Positions 42,481-51,193 of a stretch of DNA of 64,000 bases are shown here, in pieces. The notes below the pieces were generated by a model. It made no database searches, had not been told where the DNA came from, and worked only from the letters and a program-made list of their open reading frames with translations. The DNA lies in the NCBI RefSeq assembly GCF_049942825.1, contig NZ_CP187970.1, positions 1,426,001-1,490,000 on the forward strand, in the 5' to 3' direction. Source of the stretch: Paenibacillus_G sp049942825 (GTDB lineage Bacteria > Bacillota > Bacilli > Paenibacillales > NBRC-103111). The position numbers and the translations under genes were made by a program. Within the stretch, counting starts at the first letter, position 1. Every line of letters starts with the position of its first letter.

Positions 42481-44280
42481 TTACCTCCAAGCGGCGGGAA
42501 TCCGCACCGAGATGCAGGAGCCTTCGCCGTATTCGCTTTCAATGCTGACGCCGTAAGGGTCGCCGTAGTGCATCCGGATGCGCTGGTGGACATTGAGCAG
42601 TCCGAACCCGCCCGAGGACGCCGTATCCGCCTCCAGGGCCGCCGCGCCGGGGCCGTGAGCAAGCTGCTCCTGCAGCTGCGCCAGCTTGGCCTCGGGAATA
42701 CCCGCGCCGTTATCATGCACGTCGATGCGGATGTCGCCCTCCGGTGTGAAGCCGCCGGTGATCCGGATCAGGCCGCGGCCGCGCTTGTTCTTGATGCCGT
42801 GGTAGAGGGCGTTCTCGACAAGCGGCTGCAGGGACATTTTGACGATGGGATAGGGGTTCAGCTCCTCGGGAAGCTCGACTTCGTAGTCGAGAATATCGCG
42901 GTAGCGCATCCGCTGGATCACCAGATAGTTCTCTATATGATCAAGCTCGCTCCGGATATGAATCTGGTCGCGGCCCTTGCTGAGTGTGATGCGGAAAAAC
43001 TGCGAGAGCGCCTTGACCAGGGCAATCACTTCGTCGTGCTTGCGCGTCTCGGCCATCCACATGATCGACTCAAGCGTGTTGTAGAGAAAATGCGGGTTGA
43101 TCTGCGCCTGCAGCGTCCGCAGCTCCGCCTTCTTGATCTGCTCCTGCTCCCGCAGGCTCCGCTCCAGCAGCTGCTTGATCTGGCCGAGCATAATATTGAA
43201 GGAACGCCCGAGGTCCGCGATCTCGTCGGTGCCGGTATTGCGGACCTTCGCATCCAGGTTGCCCGAGGCCGCCTGGCGCATCTTGTTCTTGAGATACTGG
43301 ACGGGGCGGATCAGCCGGTTCGTCAGGAAGAAGTACAGGGAGACGGTGAACAGGATATTGAAGAGCAGCGAATACAGGGTCAGGCTCTTGATCTCGTCGG
43401 CATCCCGCATAATCTCCTTCAGAGGGGCCCGGCCGACGATGCTCCACCCGGTCATCTCGGAGCGGGTATGCACATAGAACAGCGGGCTGCTTCCCGAGCG
43501 GTCGATCCGGGTGCCCTTCGCGGTATCCGGCGCATAGGCCAGGGCCGCAGGATCGATGCCTTCCACACGGGAGGGCAGGAAGATCGGATTGCCCTGCTCG
43601 TCGACGACATAGAAGAAACCGGTATCCCCGATCAGGGTCGTATCGCAGAAATTCTCGACCGTCCGGTCATCCAGATCAATGAGGATGAAGCCGATGATCT
43701 CATGCGTCACGCGCTGGGTCACCGCCTTGGCGATGGAGATGACCCGGCGTCCCTCATAATCCGAGCCGTCGATCCGGTCCTCGGGCCTAGCTGCCTGGGG
43801 CGGGATGATCAGCGTCTGCTCCGGATTGTTCAGCAGCGTCAGGAAGTGAGGGTTTTTCAGCGGATCGGCGTCCATCTGAAACACCCCTTTTTTCTCCGAG
43901 ATGCCCTTGCCGTACGTGTTCACCATCGAGATGTTGACGATCTGCTCCCCGAGCTTGTAGGTCTCCCGGTAGAGCTCGAAGGTGTGCAGAATTTCCTTGG
44001 CGTCCTCATACGTCTCGCTCTGGGTGGTGAGGAAGCGGAGCACGGGCGGACTCTTGCGGATCTGCAGGAAGCTTGTCGTATCCTGGAACAAAATATCAAT
44101 GTCGCGGCGCAGGCCTTCCGCTATCAGAGCATTCGCCGCGGTGCTGTGCTCGGATACGGTCTGGTAAGACTTCATATAAGAGATGAGTCCTTCCCCGATC
44201 AGGGGGATCATGGTAAGCAGCACGAAGATGGTAAGCAGCTTGGCCCTCAGGCTGGAGGTAATGCGCTGGACTAGAATCAT
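42481..44280 (-). CDS. Sensor histidine kinase (YesM-type)
   Basis: This 599-aa membrane kinase has a first membrane segment (residues 14-35), an extracellular dCache-like sensor (residues 36-295), a second membrane segment near 295-320, a HAMP domain, then the PF06580-type catalytic core: phosphorylated His in NPHFLYNTLES, N box LVENALYHGI, and DNGAGI. It pairs with the YesN-type regulator downstream and probably receives input from the sugar-binding lipoprotein. It is divergent from the transporter operon. Confidence 0.93.
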   Translation of the reverse strand: MILVQRITSSLRAKLLTIFVLLTMIPLIGEGLISYMKSYQTVSEHSTAANALIAEGLRRDIDILFQDTTSFLQIRKSPPVLRFLTTQSETYEDAKEILHTFELYRETYKLGEQIVNISMVNTYGKGISEKKGVFQMDADPLKNPHFLTLLNNPEQTLIIPPQAARPEDRIDGSDYEGRRVISIAKAVTQRVTHEIIGFILIDLDDRTVENFCDTTLIGDTGFFYVVDEQGNPIFLPSRVEGIDPAALAYAPDTAKGTRIDRSGSSPLFYVHTRSEMTGWSIVGRAPLKEIMRDADEIKSLTLYSLLFNILFTVSLYFFLTNRLIRPVQYLKNKMRQAASGNLDAKVRNTGTDEIADLGRSFNIMLGQIKQLLERSLREQEQIKKAELRTLQAQINPHFLYNTLESIMWMAETRKHDEVIALVKALSQFFRITLSKGRDQIHIRSELDHIENYLVIQRMRYRDILDYEVELPEELNPYPIVKMSLQPLVENALYHGIKNKRGRGLIRITGGFTPEGDIRIDVHDNGAGIPEAKLAQLQEQLAHGPGAAALEADTASSGGFGLLNVHQRIRMHYGDPYGVSIESEYGEGSCISVRIPAAWR

Positions 44281-44306
44281 GGGCGGGCAACCTTCTTCAT
44301 TTTAAA

Positions 44307-44320
44307 TGTATACGGTTTCA
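44307..44320. promoter_or_regulatory. cre-like site in the leader of the sensor operon
   Basis: TGTATACGGTTTCA matches TGWNANCGNTNWCA except at one position. It lies 26 bases upstream of the kinase start, in the leader of the minus-strand operon. A CcpA roadblock there is possible. Confidence 0.35.
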
Positions 44321-44560
44321 ATTTAATTGTCTTCATCATACCAAATTTGCAGGGGGTTAGCCACGGCCCGGAGAAGGCTCCGAAAAAATTTATACAAACG
44401 GCATAAGGAATTCCAACAAATCGGAGAGCAGGCGCCGCAGGAACTCAAAATATTGAAAGAAACGCAAGAGAGATTCCATTCCTTGGCGGAAGAAAGCGTT
44501 TTATAATAAGCCTACACCACAACGAACTGGTGACTGCAGACAAGGGGAGAGGATTTATCC

Positions 44561-45610
44561 ATGAAACATTTCGCCAAAACGGGCGCCGTTCTGATGATGT
44601 CGGCGGTCCTGATGCTTACCGCAGCCTGCGGAGGCGGCGGCTCGAAGCCGGCAGCCGGAGATGCGAAGGGAGGGGCGGCCGCAGAGACGAATACGTCCAC
44701 CGCTCAGAAGGACGGAGATAAGAAGATCACGATGGGCTTCGCCCAGGTTGGTGCGGAGAGCGGCTGGAGAACGGCCAACACCAAGTCGATCCAGGAATCC
44801 GCCAAGGAAGCCGGCGTCGAGCTGAAATTCTCCGACGCGCAGCAGAAGCAGGAGAACCAGATTAAGGCGATTCGCTCCTACATCGCCCAGAAGGTGGATG
44901 TCATCGCCTTCTCCCCTGTCGTGGAATCCGGCTGGGAGACCGTGCTGAAAGAAGCGAAGGATGCGGGCATTCCGGTCATCCTGACCGACCGTGCCGTTGA
45001 CGTCAAGGACACCTCGCTCTACGTCTCCTTCATCGGATCGGACTTCGTGGAAGAGGGCCGCAAGGCAGGCAAATGGCTCGTGGACAAGGCGAAGGACGCC
45101 AAGGAGCCGATGAACATCGTGGAGCTGCAGGGCACGACGGGCTCCGCTCCGGCGATCGACCGCAAGAAGGGCTTCGAGGAAGTCATCAAGGAAAATGCGA
45201 ACCTGAAGATCGTCAAGTCCCAGACTGGCGACTTCACCCGCACGAAGGGCAAGGAAGTCATGGAGGCGTTCCTGAAGTCCTCCAAATCCGAGAACAAGCC
45301 GATTCACGTGGTCTATGCGCATAACGACGATATGGCGCTCGGCGCCATCCAGGCGATCGAAGAGTTCGGCCTGAAGCCGGGCAAGGACATCCTGATCATC
45401 TCCGTCGACGGCATCAAAGACGCGTTCGTGGCTATGAAGGACGGCAAGATCAACGTGGTCGTCGAGTGCAATCCGCTCCTCGGGCCTCAGCTGATGCAGG
45501 CGGCCAAAGACGTCGTAGCCGGCAAGTCGCTGCCGAAGCGGATCGTCACGAAGGAAGGCGTGTTCCCGCAGGAAACCGCCGAGAAAGAGCTGCCTAACCG
45601 GAAGTACTAA
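44561..45610 (+). CDS. ytfQ: Sugar ABC substrate-binding lipoprotein (YtfQ-like)
   Basis: This 349-aa lipoprotein has a lipobox (MLTAAC, Cys about 23) and a ribose/galactofuranose-type binding fold: MGFAQVGAESGWRTANT (residues 58-74), AFSPVVESGWETVL, SFIGSDFVEEGR, and YAHNDDMALGAI. The QVGAESGWR pattern is specific to the YtfQ branch, which binds galactofuranose in Escherichia coli. It heads the operon with YtfR-, YtfT- and YjfF-like genes. TATAAT lies at 44502-44507. Confidence 0.9.
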   Translation: MKHFAKTGAVLMMSAVLMLTAACGGGGSKPAAGDAKGGAAAETNTSTAQKDGDKKITMGFAQVGAESGWRTANTKSIQESAKEAGVELKFSDAQQKQENQIKAIRSYIAQKVDVIAFSPVVESGWETVLKEAKDAGIPVILTDRAVDVKDTSLYVSFIGSDFVEEGRKAGKWLVDKAKDAKEPMNIVELQGTTGSAPAIDRKKGFEEVIKENANLKIVKSQTGDFTRTKGKEVMEAFLKSSKSENKPIHVVYAHNDDMALGAIQAIEEFGLKPGKDILIISVDGIKDAFVAMKDGKINVVVECNPLLGPQLMQAAKDVVAGKSLPKRIVTKEGVFPQETAEKELPNRKY

Positions 45611-45672
45611 GGTTTGTACGGATGGAAGGTGTAAAAAAGGGCCGGGAGGTCCAGCGTACGTGACGTCAGAGG

Positions 45673-45724
45673 AAAGCCGCTTGCTTCGGTGACAAGACCG
45701 TGCCGCCGTAAGCGGCTTTTCCCC
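45673..45724 (+). terminator. Internal attenuator hairpin between ytfQ and ytfR genes
   Basis: AAAGCCGCTT pairs exactly with AAGCGGCTTT across a 27-base loop, followed by TCC. It may lower transcription of the transporter genes relative to the binding protein, a common feature of such operons. Confidence 0.6.
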
Positions 45725-45832
45725 CTGGGCATTCCATGGCTGAAGGGCAGCCTGTATAGAAGAAAAGAGAGAGAATCGGGCGGAGATTCAGATCACCGGC
45801 ACGAACCGGAACGGAAGGGAGAGAAGACCATA

Positions 45833-47362
45833 ATGAGTACAGCTGGTGCACCTGCATCTGTTCCAACTCTGGAAATGAAAGATATCGTCAAAAGCTTCCC
45901 CGGCGTCAAGGCGCTGTCAGGAGCCCGGCTGCGGCTGTTCCCCGGTGAGGTCCATGCGCTCATGGGAGAGAACGGCGCCGGCAAATCCACCTTGATCAAG
46001 GTGCTGACCGGGGTTCACCCGATTGACGGCGGCACGGTTACCCTGGAGGGGCAGGGAATCACGGTAGGCGGCCCGCTGGAAGCGCAGCGGCTCGGGATTT
46101 CCACGGTTTACCAGGAGGTGAATCTGTGTCCGAACCTGTCGGTGGCGGAGAACATCCTCATCGGCCGCGAGCCGAAGCGCTGGGGACGCATCGACTGGAA
46201 GGAAGCGAACCGTCGTGCCGCCGGGCTTATGGACCGCTTGAATGTGAAGATCGACGTCACGAAGCCGCTCAATCACTATTCCGTGGCGGTGCAGCAGATG
46301 GTGGCGATTGCGCGCTCCCTGCTCATCGACGCCAAGGTATTGATCCTCGACGAGCCGACGTCTTCCCTGGATACGAATGAGGTCAAAGAACTGTTCACGG
46401 TGATGCGCAAGCTGAAGTCCGAGGGGCTGGCGATCCTCTTCGTAACCCACTTCCTCGATCAGGTCTACGAGATTACCGACCGGATCACGATCCTGCGGGG
46501 CGGCGAATTCGTCGGCGAATACCTCACGAAGGATCTGCCACGGATTGAGCTTGTCGCCAAAATGATCGGCAAGGACCTCGGGGCGCTGGAGTCCCTGCCG
46601 AAGACTGAGGGAGCCGGCGCGAAGCGGCAGGCGGAGCGCAGGACGCTGCTGCAGGCGAGCGGCACAGGCCGCAGGGGATCGATCCAGCCGTTTGACCTGG
46701 AGGTCAAGGAAGGCGAAGTCGTCTCGCTGGCCGGCCTGCTCGGCTCGGGGCGGTCGGAGGCGGCACGCCTCCTGTTCGGTGCCGACAAGCCCGACCAGGG
46801 CGAGATCCGCATCGGCGATAAGCGGGTGCCGATGTCGTCCCCGAGGCAGGCGATCGACAGCGGGGTGGCTTTTTGCTCCGAGAACCGCAAGACCGAGGGC
46901 ATCATTCCGGACCTCACGGTCCGTGAGAATATCATCCTGGCCCTGCAGGCTTCGATGGGTTCATTCAAGTATATCTCCCGCAAAAGGCAGGATGAGATCG
47001 CTGATGAGTATATCCGCAAGCTGAACATCAACCCGCCGAACCCGGAGCATCTCGTGAAGAACCTCAGCGGAGGCAACCAGCAGAAGGTGCTGCTCGCCCG
47101 CTGGCTGCTCACCGATCCGAAGCTGCTCATCCTCGATGAGCCGACACGAGGGATCGATATCGGGGCGAAGACGGAGATCCAGAAGCTGATTCTCTCGCTC
47201 TGCGAGAAGGGGATGTCGATCGTTTTCATCTCCTCGGAGCTCGAGGAAGTGCTCCGGGTCAGCCATAAGATCGCCGTGCTGCGGGACCGTCACAAGGTGA
47301 CGGAGATCGTCAACGAGGATATCAGTCAACAGCATATCATGCAGGCCATAGCCGGGGGGTGA
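45833..47362 (+). CDS. ytfR: Sugar ABC transporter ATPase (YtfR-like)
   Basis: This 509-aa protein carries two fused ABC domains. Domain 1 has Walker A GENGAGKST (residues 45-53), VYQEVNL Q-loop and LDEPTSSLD Walker B. Domain 2 has a degenerate Walker A (GLLGSGRSEA), the signature LSGGNQQKV and LDEPTRGID. This duplicated layout is standard for ribose/galactofuranose-type importers. The ATG at 45833 has GAAGGGAG upstream; its stop overlaps the GTG/TGA region before the next gene. Confidence 0.93.
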   Translation: MSTAGAPASVPTLEMKDIVKSFPGVKALSGARLRLFPGEVHALMGENGAGKSTLIKVLTGVHPIDGGTVTLEGQGITVGGPLEAQRLGISTVYQEVNLCPNLSVAENILIGREPKRWGRIDWKEANRRAAGLMDRLNVKIDVTKPLNHYSVAVQQMVAIARSLLIDAKVLILDEPTSSLDTNEVKELFTVMRKLKSEGLAILFVTHFLDQVYEITDRITILRGGEFVGEYLTKDLPRIELVAKMIGKDLGALESLPKTEGAGAKRQAERRTLLQASGTGRRGSIQPFDLEVKEGEVVSLAGLLGSGRSEAARLLFGADKPDQGEIRIGDKRVPMSSPRQAIDSGVAFCSENRKTEGIIPDLTVRENIILALQASMGSFKYISRKRQDEIADEYIRKLNINPPNPEHLVKNLSGGNQQKVLLARWLLTDPKLLILDEPTRGIDIGAKTEIQKLILSLCEKGMSIVFISSELEEVLRVSHKIAVLRDRHKVTEIVNEDISQQHIMQAIAGG

Positions 47363-47367
47363 CACGA

Positions 47368-48384
47368 ATGAAACGACTAACTTGGCCGCTCGTTACGCTG
47401 GCCGTTCTGCTGCTTATCAATGTAATCCATAAGCCTGATTTCTTCTCGATCACGATGGTCGACGGGCATCTGTTCGGGAGCCTGATCGACATTCTGAACC
47501 GTGCCGCTCCGCTGATTCTGGTGGCGGTCGGCATGACGCTCGTCATAGCCACCAAAGGGATCGACCTGTCGGTCGGCTCGGTCATCGCCATCTCCGGCGC
47601 CCTGGCCTGCCTGACGATCTCAAAGAGCGAGGATGCTTCTTCCCTAAGTGTCGTGTGGATGGCCCTGGGGGCCGCTCTGCTCGTGTCGGTCGTCTCCGGC
47701 CTCTGGAACGGACTGCTGGTCGGCGGGATCGGCATCCAGCCGATCGTCGCGACCCTGATCCTGATGGTGGCCGGCCGGGGGATCGCCCAGCTGGTGACCG
47801 ACGGACAGATCATTACGATCTCGTCGAAGCCGTACTCTTTCATCGGGGCCGGGTATTTGGCCGGTCTGCCTTTCTCGATCTTCATCGTGGCCTTCGTCCT
47901 GCTCGTGTCCGCCCTGCTGACCCGCCGCACGGCGATCGGCCTGTTCATCGAATCGGTCGGCTGCAATCCGGAGGCGAGCCGCCTGGCGGGGATCCGTTCG
48001 ACCTTCGTGGTGTTCCTCGTGTATATGTTCTGCGGCCTCTGCGCCGGGATCGCCGGGCTGATCCTCAGCTCCAACGTCTCCAGCGCCGACGGCAACAACG
48101 CAGGCCTCTGGTATGAGCTCGACGCGATCCTCGCGGTCGTCATAGGCGGCACGTCGCTGAACGGCGGCCGGTTCTATCTCGCAGGCACCGTCATCGGAGC
48201 GATGATCATCCAGACGCTGACCACGACGATCTACTCGCTCGGCGTACCGCCGGAGATCACGCTCGTCGTCAAGGCGGTCGTCGTCCTGCTGGTATGCCTC
48301 ATCGGCTCCGAGCAGTTCCGCAAAAAATGGAAGAAGGACAAGGCCGCAGGCAAGGTGCCTTCGAAGAAGGAGGTAACCGCATAA
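47368..48384 (+). CDS. ytfT: Sugar ABC transporter permease (YtfT-like)
   Basis: This 338-aa permease of the RbsC type has about nine to ten hydrophobic segments. Conserved blocks are VGMTLVIATKGIDLSVGSV near residue 55 and AVVIGGTSLNGGRF near residue 256. It forms the channel with the YjfF-like subunit. The ATG at 47368 with GGGGGGTG upstream is preferred over the GTG at 47359. Its TAA overlaps the next ATG by one base. Confidence 0.92.
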   Translation: MKRLTWPLVTLAVLLLINVIHKPDFFSITMVDGHLFGSLIDILNRAAPLILVAVGMTLVIATKGIDLSVGSVIAISGALACLTISKSEDASSLSVVWMALGAALLVSVVSGLWNGLLVGGIGIQPIVATLILMVAGRGIAQLVTDGQIITISSKPYSFIGAGYLAGLPFSIFIVAFVLLVSALLTRRTAIGLFIESVGCNPEASRLAGIRSTFVVFLVYMFCGLCAGIAGLILSSNVSSADGNNAGLWYELDAILAVVIGGTSLNGGRFYLAGTVIGAMIIQTLTTTIYSLGVPPEITLVVKAVVVLLVCLIGSEQFRKKWKKDKAAGKVPSKKEVTA

Positions 48385-49358
48385 TGTCCAAGCTGCGAAT
48401 CGGAAGCCAGTTCGTCCCGGCGCTCGTCACTATGGTGCTGTTCTGCCTGATGTTCCTGGCGGCGTCGGCCCACTATACCGGATTCTTCTCGGCGCAGGTG
48501 TTCCTGAATCTGCTCATCGACAATGCTTTCCTGATCATTACGGCGGTCGGCATGACCTTCGTCATCATCTCCGGAGGCATCGACCTCTCCGTAGGTTCGG
48601 TCATCGCCCTCACGACGATGATCTCCGCGAGCCTGGTCGAGCATCACGGCTGGTCGCCGCTGGTCGTGATCCCGCTCGTGCTCGTGATCGGCTCGTTGTT
48701 CGGATGGGTCATGGGTTATATCATCCACGAGTACCAGATCCAGCCGTTCATCGTGACCCTGGCCGGCATGTTCCTGGCCCGCGGTCTCTGCTACGTGATC
48801 TCGATCGAGACGATCACGATCACCAACGAGACCTACACCGCCATCTCGCAGGCCAAAGTCCCGCTGCCGGGCGGCAACTACGTCTCGATCTCGGTGGTGC
48901 TCGCCCTCTTGGTCGTAGGCCTCGCGATATATCTCGCGCACTACACCAAGTTCGGCCGCAACACCTACGCGATCGGCGGCAGTGAAGCTTCCGCCCTCCT
49001 GATGGGCCTGCCCGTCGGCCGCACGAAGATCCTGGTCTACACGTTCAGCGGGTTCTGCTCCGCGATGGCCGGTGTCGTGTTTACGTTCTACATGCTCTCG
49101 GGCTACGGCCTGCACGCGGTAGGCCTGGAGCTCGACACGATCGCAGCCGTCGTCATCGGCGGCACGCTGCTGACCGGCGGCGTCGGCTACATCGCCGGCA
49201 CCCTGTTCGGCGTGCTGATCCAGGGCATCATCCAGACGATCATCATGTTCGAAGGAACGTTGAGCTCCTGGTGGACGAAGATTGCGATTGGAGTCCTGTT
49301 GTTCCTCTTCATCCTGCTGCAGCGGGTGCTCGTCTCCCGCAAGGCGAAGGCGGCTTAG
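48384..49358 (+). CDS. yjfF: Sugar ABC transporter permease (YjfF-like)
   Basis: This 324-aa permease is the second channel subunit. It has the same blocks as the upstream paralogue: VGMTFVIISGGIDLSVGSV near residue 55 and AVVIGGTLLTGGVGY near residue 265. AGGAGGT lies within the end of the ytfT-like gene, ten bases before the ATG. Together with the YtfQ- and YtfR-like genes it makes a full transporter. A terminator follows. Confidence 0.92.
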   Translation: MSKLRIGSQFVPALVTMVLFCLMFLAASAHYTGFFSAQVFLNLLIDNAFLIITAVGMTFVIISGGIDLSVGSVIALTTMISASLVEHHGWSPLVVIPLVLVIGSLFGWVMGYIIHEYQIQPFIVTLAGMFLARGLCYVISIETITITNETYTAISQAKVPLPGGNYVSISVVLALLVVGLAIYLAHYTKFGRNTYAIGGSEASALLMGLPVGRTKILVYTFSGFCSAMAGVVFTFYMLSGYGLHAVGLELDTIAAVVIGGTLLTGGVGYIAGTLFGVLIQGIIQTIIMFEGTLSSWWTKIAIGVLLFLFILLQRVLVSRKAKAA

Positions 49359-49402
49359 GATAATGCCGTAAGCCGTGCAAGCTATAGCATGTATCATGTT
49401 TC

Positions 49403-49435
49403 AGGGCAGCTTCCTGTGTGGGGGCTGTCCTTTTT
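49403..49435 (+). terminator. Terminator of the sugar transporter operon
   Basis: AGGGCAGC pairs with GCTGTCCT (one G-T wobble) and is followed by TTTT. Confidence 0.8.
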
Positions 49436-49639
49436 CGTTAGGATGTAATGGTACTCGGTACTGCAGGATGCTTAACCGCAGCCTGTGTTTTTTATCACAT
49501 CTTTCACAAATCGTTCACTTATGTAGAGGCTTCCACGGTCGCTATAATTACAAAGGTCAAAAGAAAGGATGATGGAAGTTGCAGCTCTATAATCTCAGCC
49601 TAAGAAGAGGCTGCCGGCGTGATCGGGGACAGGTGAACT

Positions 49640-49924
49640 ATGAAGTTGATTAGCTGGAAATTTGATGACAAGATCAGTGGTTCTCGAGAGGAATGGAATT
49701 GGGTGGAGATTACTCTGTTCTTAGAGGACGGCAGCAAAAGGTGGAGTATTGTATACACACCCGAAAGACTGCACAATAACCTTTCGCGACCTGATATAAA
49801 TCCACCAGGGATACATATTCCGCACTTGATTATTGTGAGAAGTTATGAAGTTGAAGACATTGAAACCATGCTGCGTTATCTTGAGCGTGAGGGGGATCTT
49901 CTTTCCGCTTCAAGGGCTTATTAA
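49640..49924 (+). CDS. Small hypothetical protein, immunity-like composition
   Basis: This 94-aa protein is AT-richer than its neighbours. It reads NWVEITLFLEDGSKRWSIVY and, near the end, HLIIVRSYEVEDIETMLRYL, which is the layout of small cytoplasmic immunity proteins of polymorphic toxin systems, although I cannot name a family. AGGTGA precedes the ATG. A small membrane protein gene follows 12 bases later. No toxin gene is visible nearby, so the immunity idea is inference only. Confidence 0.6.
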   Translation: MKLISWKFDDKISGSREEWNWVEITLFLEDGSKRWSIVYTPERLHNNLSRPDINPPGIHIPHLIIVRSYEVEDIETMLRYLEREGDLLSASRAY

Positions 49925-49936
49925 AAACCGGGAGCG

Positions 49937-50182
49937 ATGCTAAAATGGAATGATGAGTCTATCCAGAGGTTGTTTCTTATAGAAACGTTTTTGAAAGTTC
50001 TTATGTATGTTTTAGTTATCGGGTGTGGGGCCGCAACCATTGTTATTAAAGAACGCTATGGCAGAGCAGCGGGTGCAGCAGCCTTGATTCTCGTGTTCAT
50101 CGTGATTTTGATTACTTTGGGTTTTCATGATCGAGATGATGTGAAGGCTGTCGAATTGTTATTGAGGATGCTGATCAAATAA
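49937..50182 (+). CDS. Small membrane protein, 81 aa
   Basis: Two hydrophobic segments (VLMYVLVIGCGAATIVI and AAGAAALILVFIVILITLG) flank a short polar loop. GGGAG lies very close to the ATG. It follows the 94-aa gene in what seems to be a two-gene unit and ends at a terminator. Function unknown. Confidence 0.55.
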   Translation: MLKWNDESIQRLFLIETFLKVLMYVLVIGCGAATIVIKERYGRAAGAAALILVFIVILITLGFHDRDDVKAVELLLRMLIK

Positions 50183-50196
50183 GGCTGGAGCCGCCC

Positions 50197-50229
50197 AAAA
50201 GCCCATCTTCCCTAGGGAATGGGCTTTTT
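50197..50229 (+). terminator. Rho-independent terminator
   Basis: AAAAGCCCAT pairs with ATGGGCTTTT around an inner TCCC/GGGA stem and is followed by T. Confidence 0.85.
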
Positions 50230-50253
50230 GTTTACGCTTCTATCTGAAACTCA

Positions 50254-50595
50254 TTATAGCGTCCCGGCGGCCTCACGCACCCAGGAAGACAGCTGATTCA
50301 GATCAGCCGTGTGGTTCTGGCGCAGCTTGATGGTCTTCCGTTCGGGAGGTCCCTCGAAGAGGCCTTCCGGCAGATCAAGGGCAGCGGCATTAAAAATCGT
50401 GAAGCTGACCGTATCCTTGGCCACGGAGATGACAGCGGCATATTTGCCGTTCCTCAGGAAATGCGGCTTCTTGTACTGCATCCGCTCCTGTACGCCGGGG
50501 ATTGCTCCGTGGACCGCATCCCGAAGCTGAACGCAAAGCTCAGCCTGCCATGGAGCTTGTACGGCGCCGATATATTCCATGACTTCCTGGCTCAT
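50254..50595 (-). CDS. DUF1801-family protein
   Basis: This 113-aa protein fits the DUF1801 (YdhG/YjbR-like) fold: EYIGAVQAPWQAELCVQLRD in residues 6-25, QYKKPHFLRNGKYAAVIS near residue 40, and a C-terminal HTADLNQLSSWVREA. Members include proteins annotated as iron chaperones, but activity is not established in most. It lies four bases after the VOC gene on the same strand, in a likely operon. Confidence 0.85.
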   Translation of the reverse strand: MSQEVMEYIGAVQAPWQAELCVQLRDAVHGAIPGVQERMQYKKPHFLRNGKYAAVISVAKDTVSFTIFNAAALDLPEGLFEGPPERKTIKLRQNHTADLNQLSSWVREAAGTL

Positions 50596-50598
50596 TCC

Positions 50599-51033
50599 TC
50601 ATCCCTCCTGTTCAGCATAGGCAGGCTGTTGGACAGGCTTCAGGATCTGCCACAGAACACCATAGCGGTCTACCACCTCACCGAAATAGGCGCCCCATGG
50701 CTGCAGCTCGAACGGGTACTTCATCTGGCCGCCCTGCTGCAGGTTGGCGAAGGCTTCTCTCGCTTCCGCTTCGCTGTCATAGGTTAAGGAGAGGGAGAGT
50801 GGGCTGCCGGGGACCAGCGGCTCGAAGGAGTCTGACATCATCAGCGTATTGGACCCGGCCAGTGCCAATTCCATGTACATGACTTTATCCTTGGCAGCCT
50901 CGGGCGTTCCGGGGACTTGACCGAAGGTCGTGAGCGACCGGATCTCTCCGCCTAAAGCGCTTTTATAAAATTCCGCCTGCGTCCTTGCATCCTCCGACAT
51001 CAAAAAAGGGGTTAACTGTGCTCCCATGTCCAT
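50599..51033 (-). CDS. VOC-family protein, PhnB-like
   Basis: This 144-aa protein begins QLTPFLMSEDARTQAEFYKS, the PhnB-like VOC pattern, followed by MYMELALAGSNTLMMSD and PWGAYFGEVVDRYGVLWQI. The family is called 3-demethylubiquinone-9 methyltransferase-like in older annotation, which is misleading; no function is proven. AGGAGAGG precedes the start. It forms an operon with the DUF1801 gene. Confidence 0.88.
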   Translation of the reverse strand: MDMGAQLTPFLMSEDARTQAEFYKSALGGEIRSLTTFGQVPGTPEAAKDKVMYMELALAGSNTLMMSDSFEPLVPGSPLSLSLTYDSEAEAREAFANLQQGGQMKYPFELQPWGAYFGEVVDRYGVLWQILKPVQQPAYAEQEG

Positions 51034-51082
51034 CAGCCTCTCCTATAGATAAATTAGGTTGTCATGAAGAAGCATAAAATCT

Positions 51083-51130
51083 AACTTACCACTTGTCAAG
51101 TTACAACTTTCCTTTTGTTAAGTTGCATTC
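51083..51130. promoter_or_regulatory. Clustered AAGTT/AACTT operator-like repeats
   Basis: AAGTT-AC-AACTT (51098-51109) is palindromic and is flanked by AACTT (51083-51087) and TTAAGTT (51119-51125). They lie between the VOC gene and the divergent TetR-family gene, where the regulator could bind to control both. Confidence 0.4.
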
Positions 51131-51193
51131 TTGACTTTACCTTTCCATATCACTAGGCTGTAGGTATTGGTAACACAAGGATGGTGAAAGCAA

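Noticed and set aside
41989..44274. A 761-codon open frame on the plus strand over the kinase and regulator genes
   Set aside because: It is antisense to well-supported genes and arises from GC-rich codon use; it has no family motifs.
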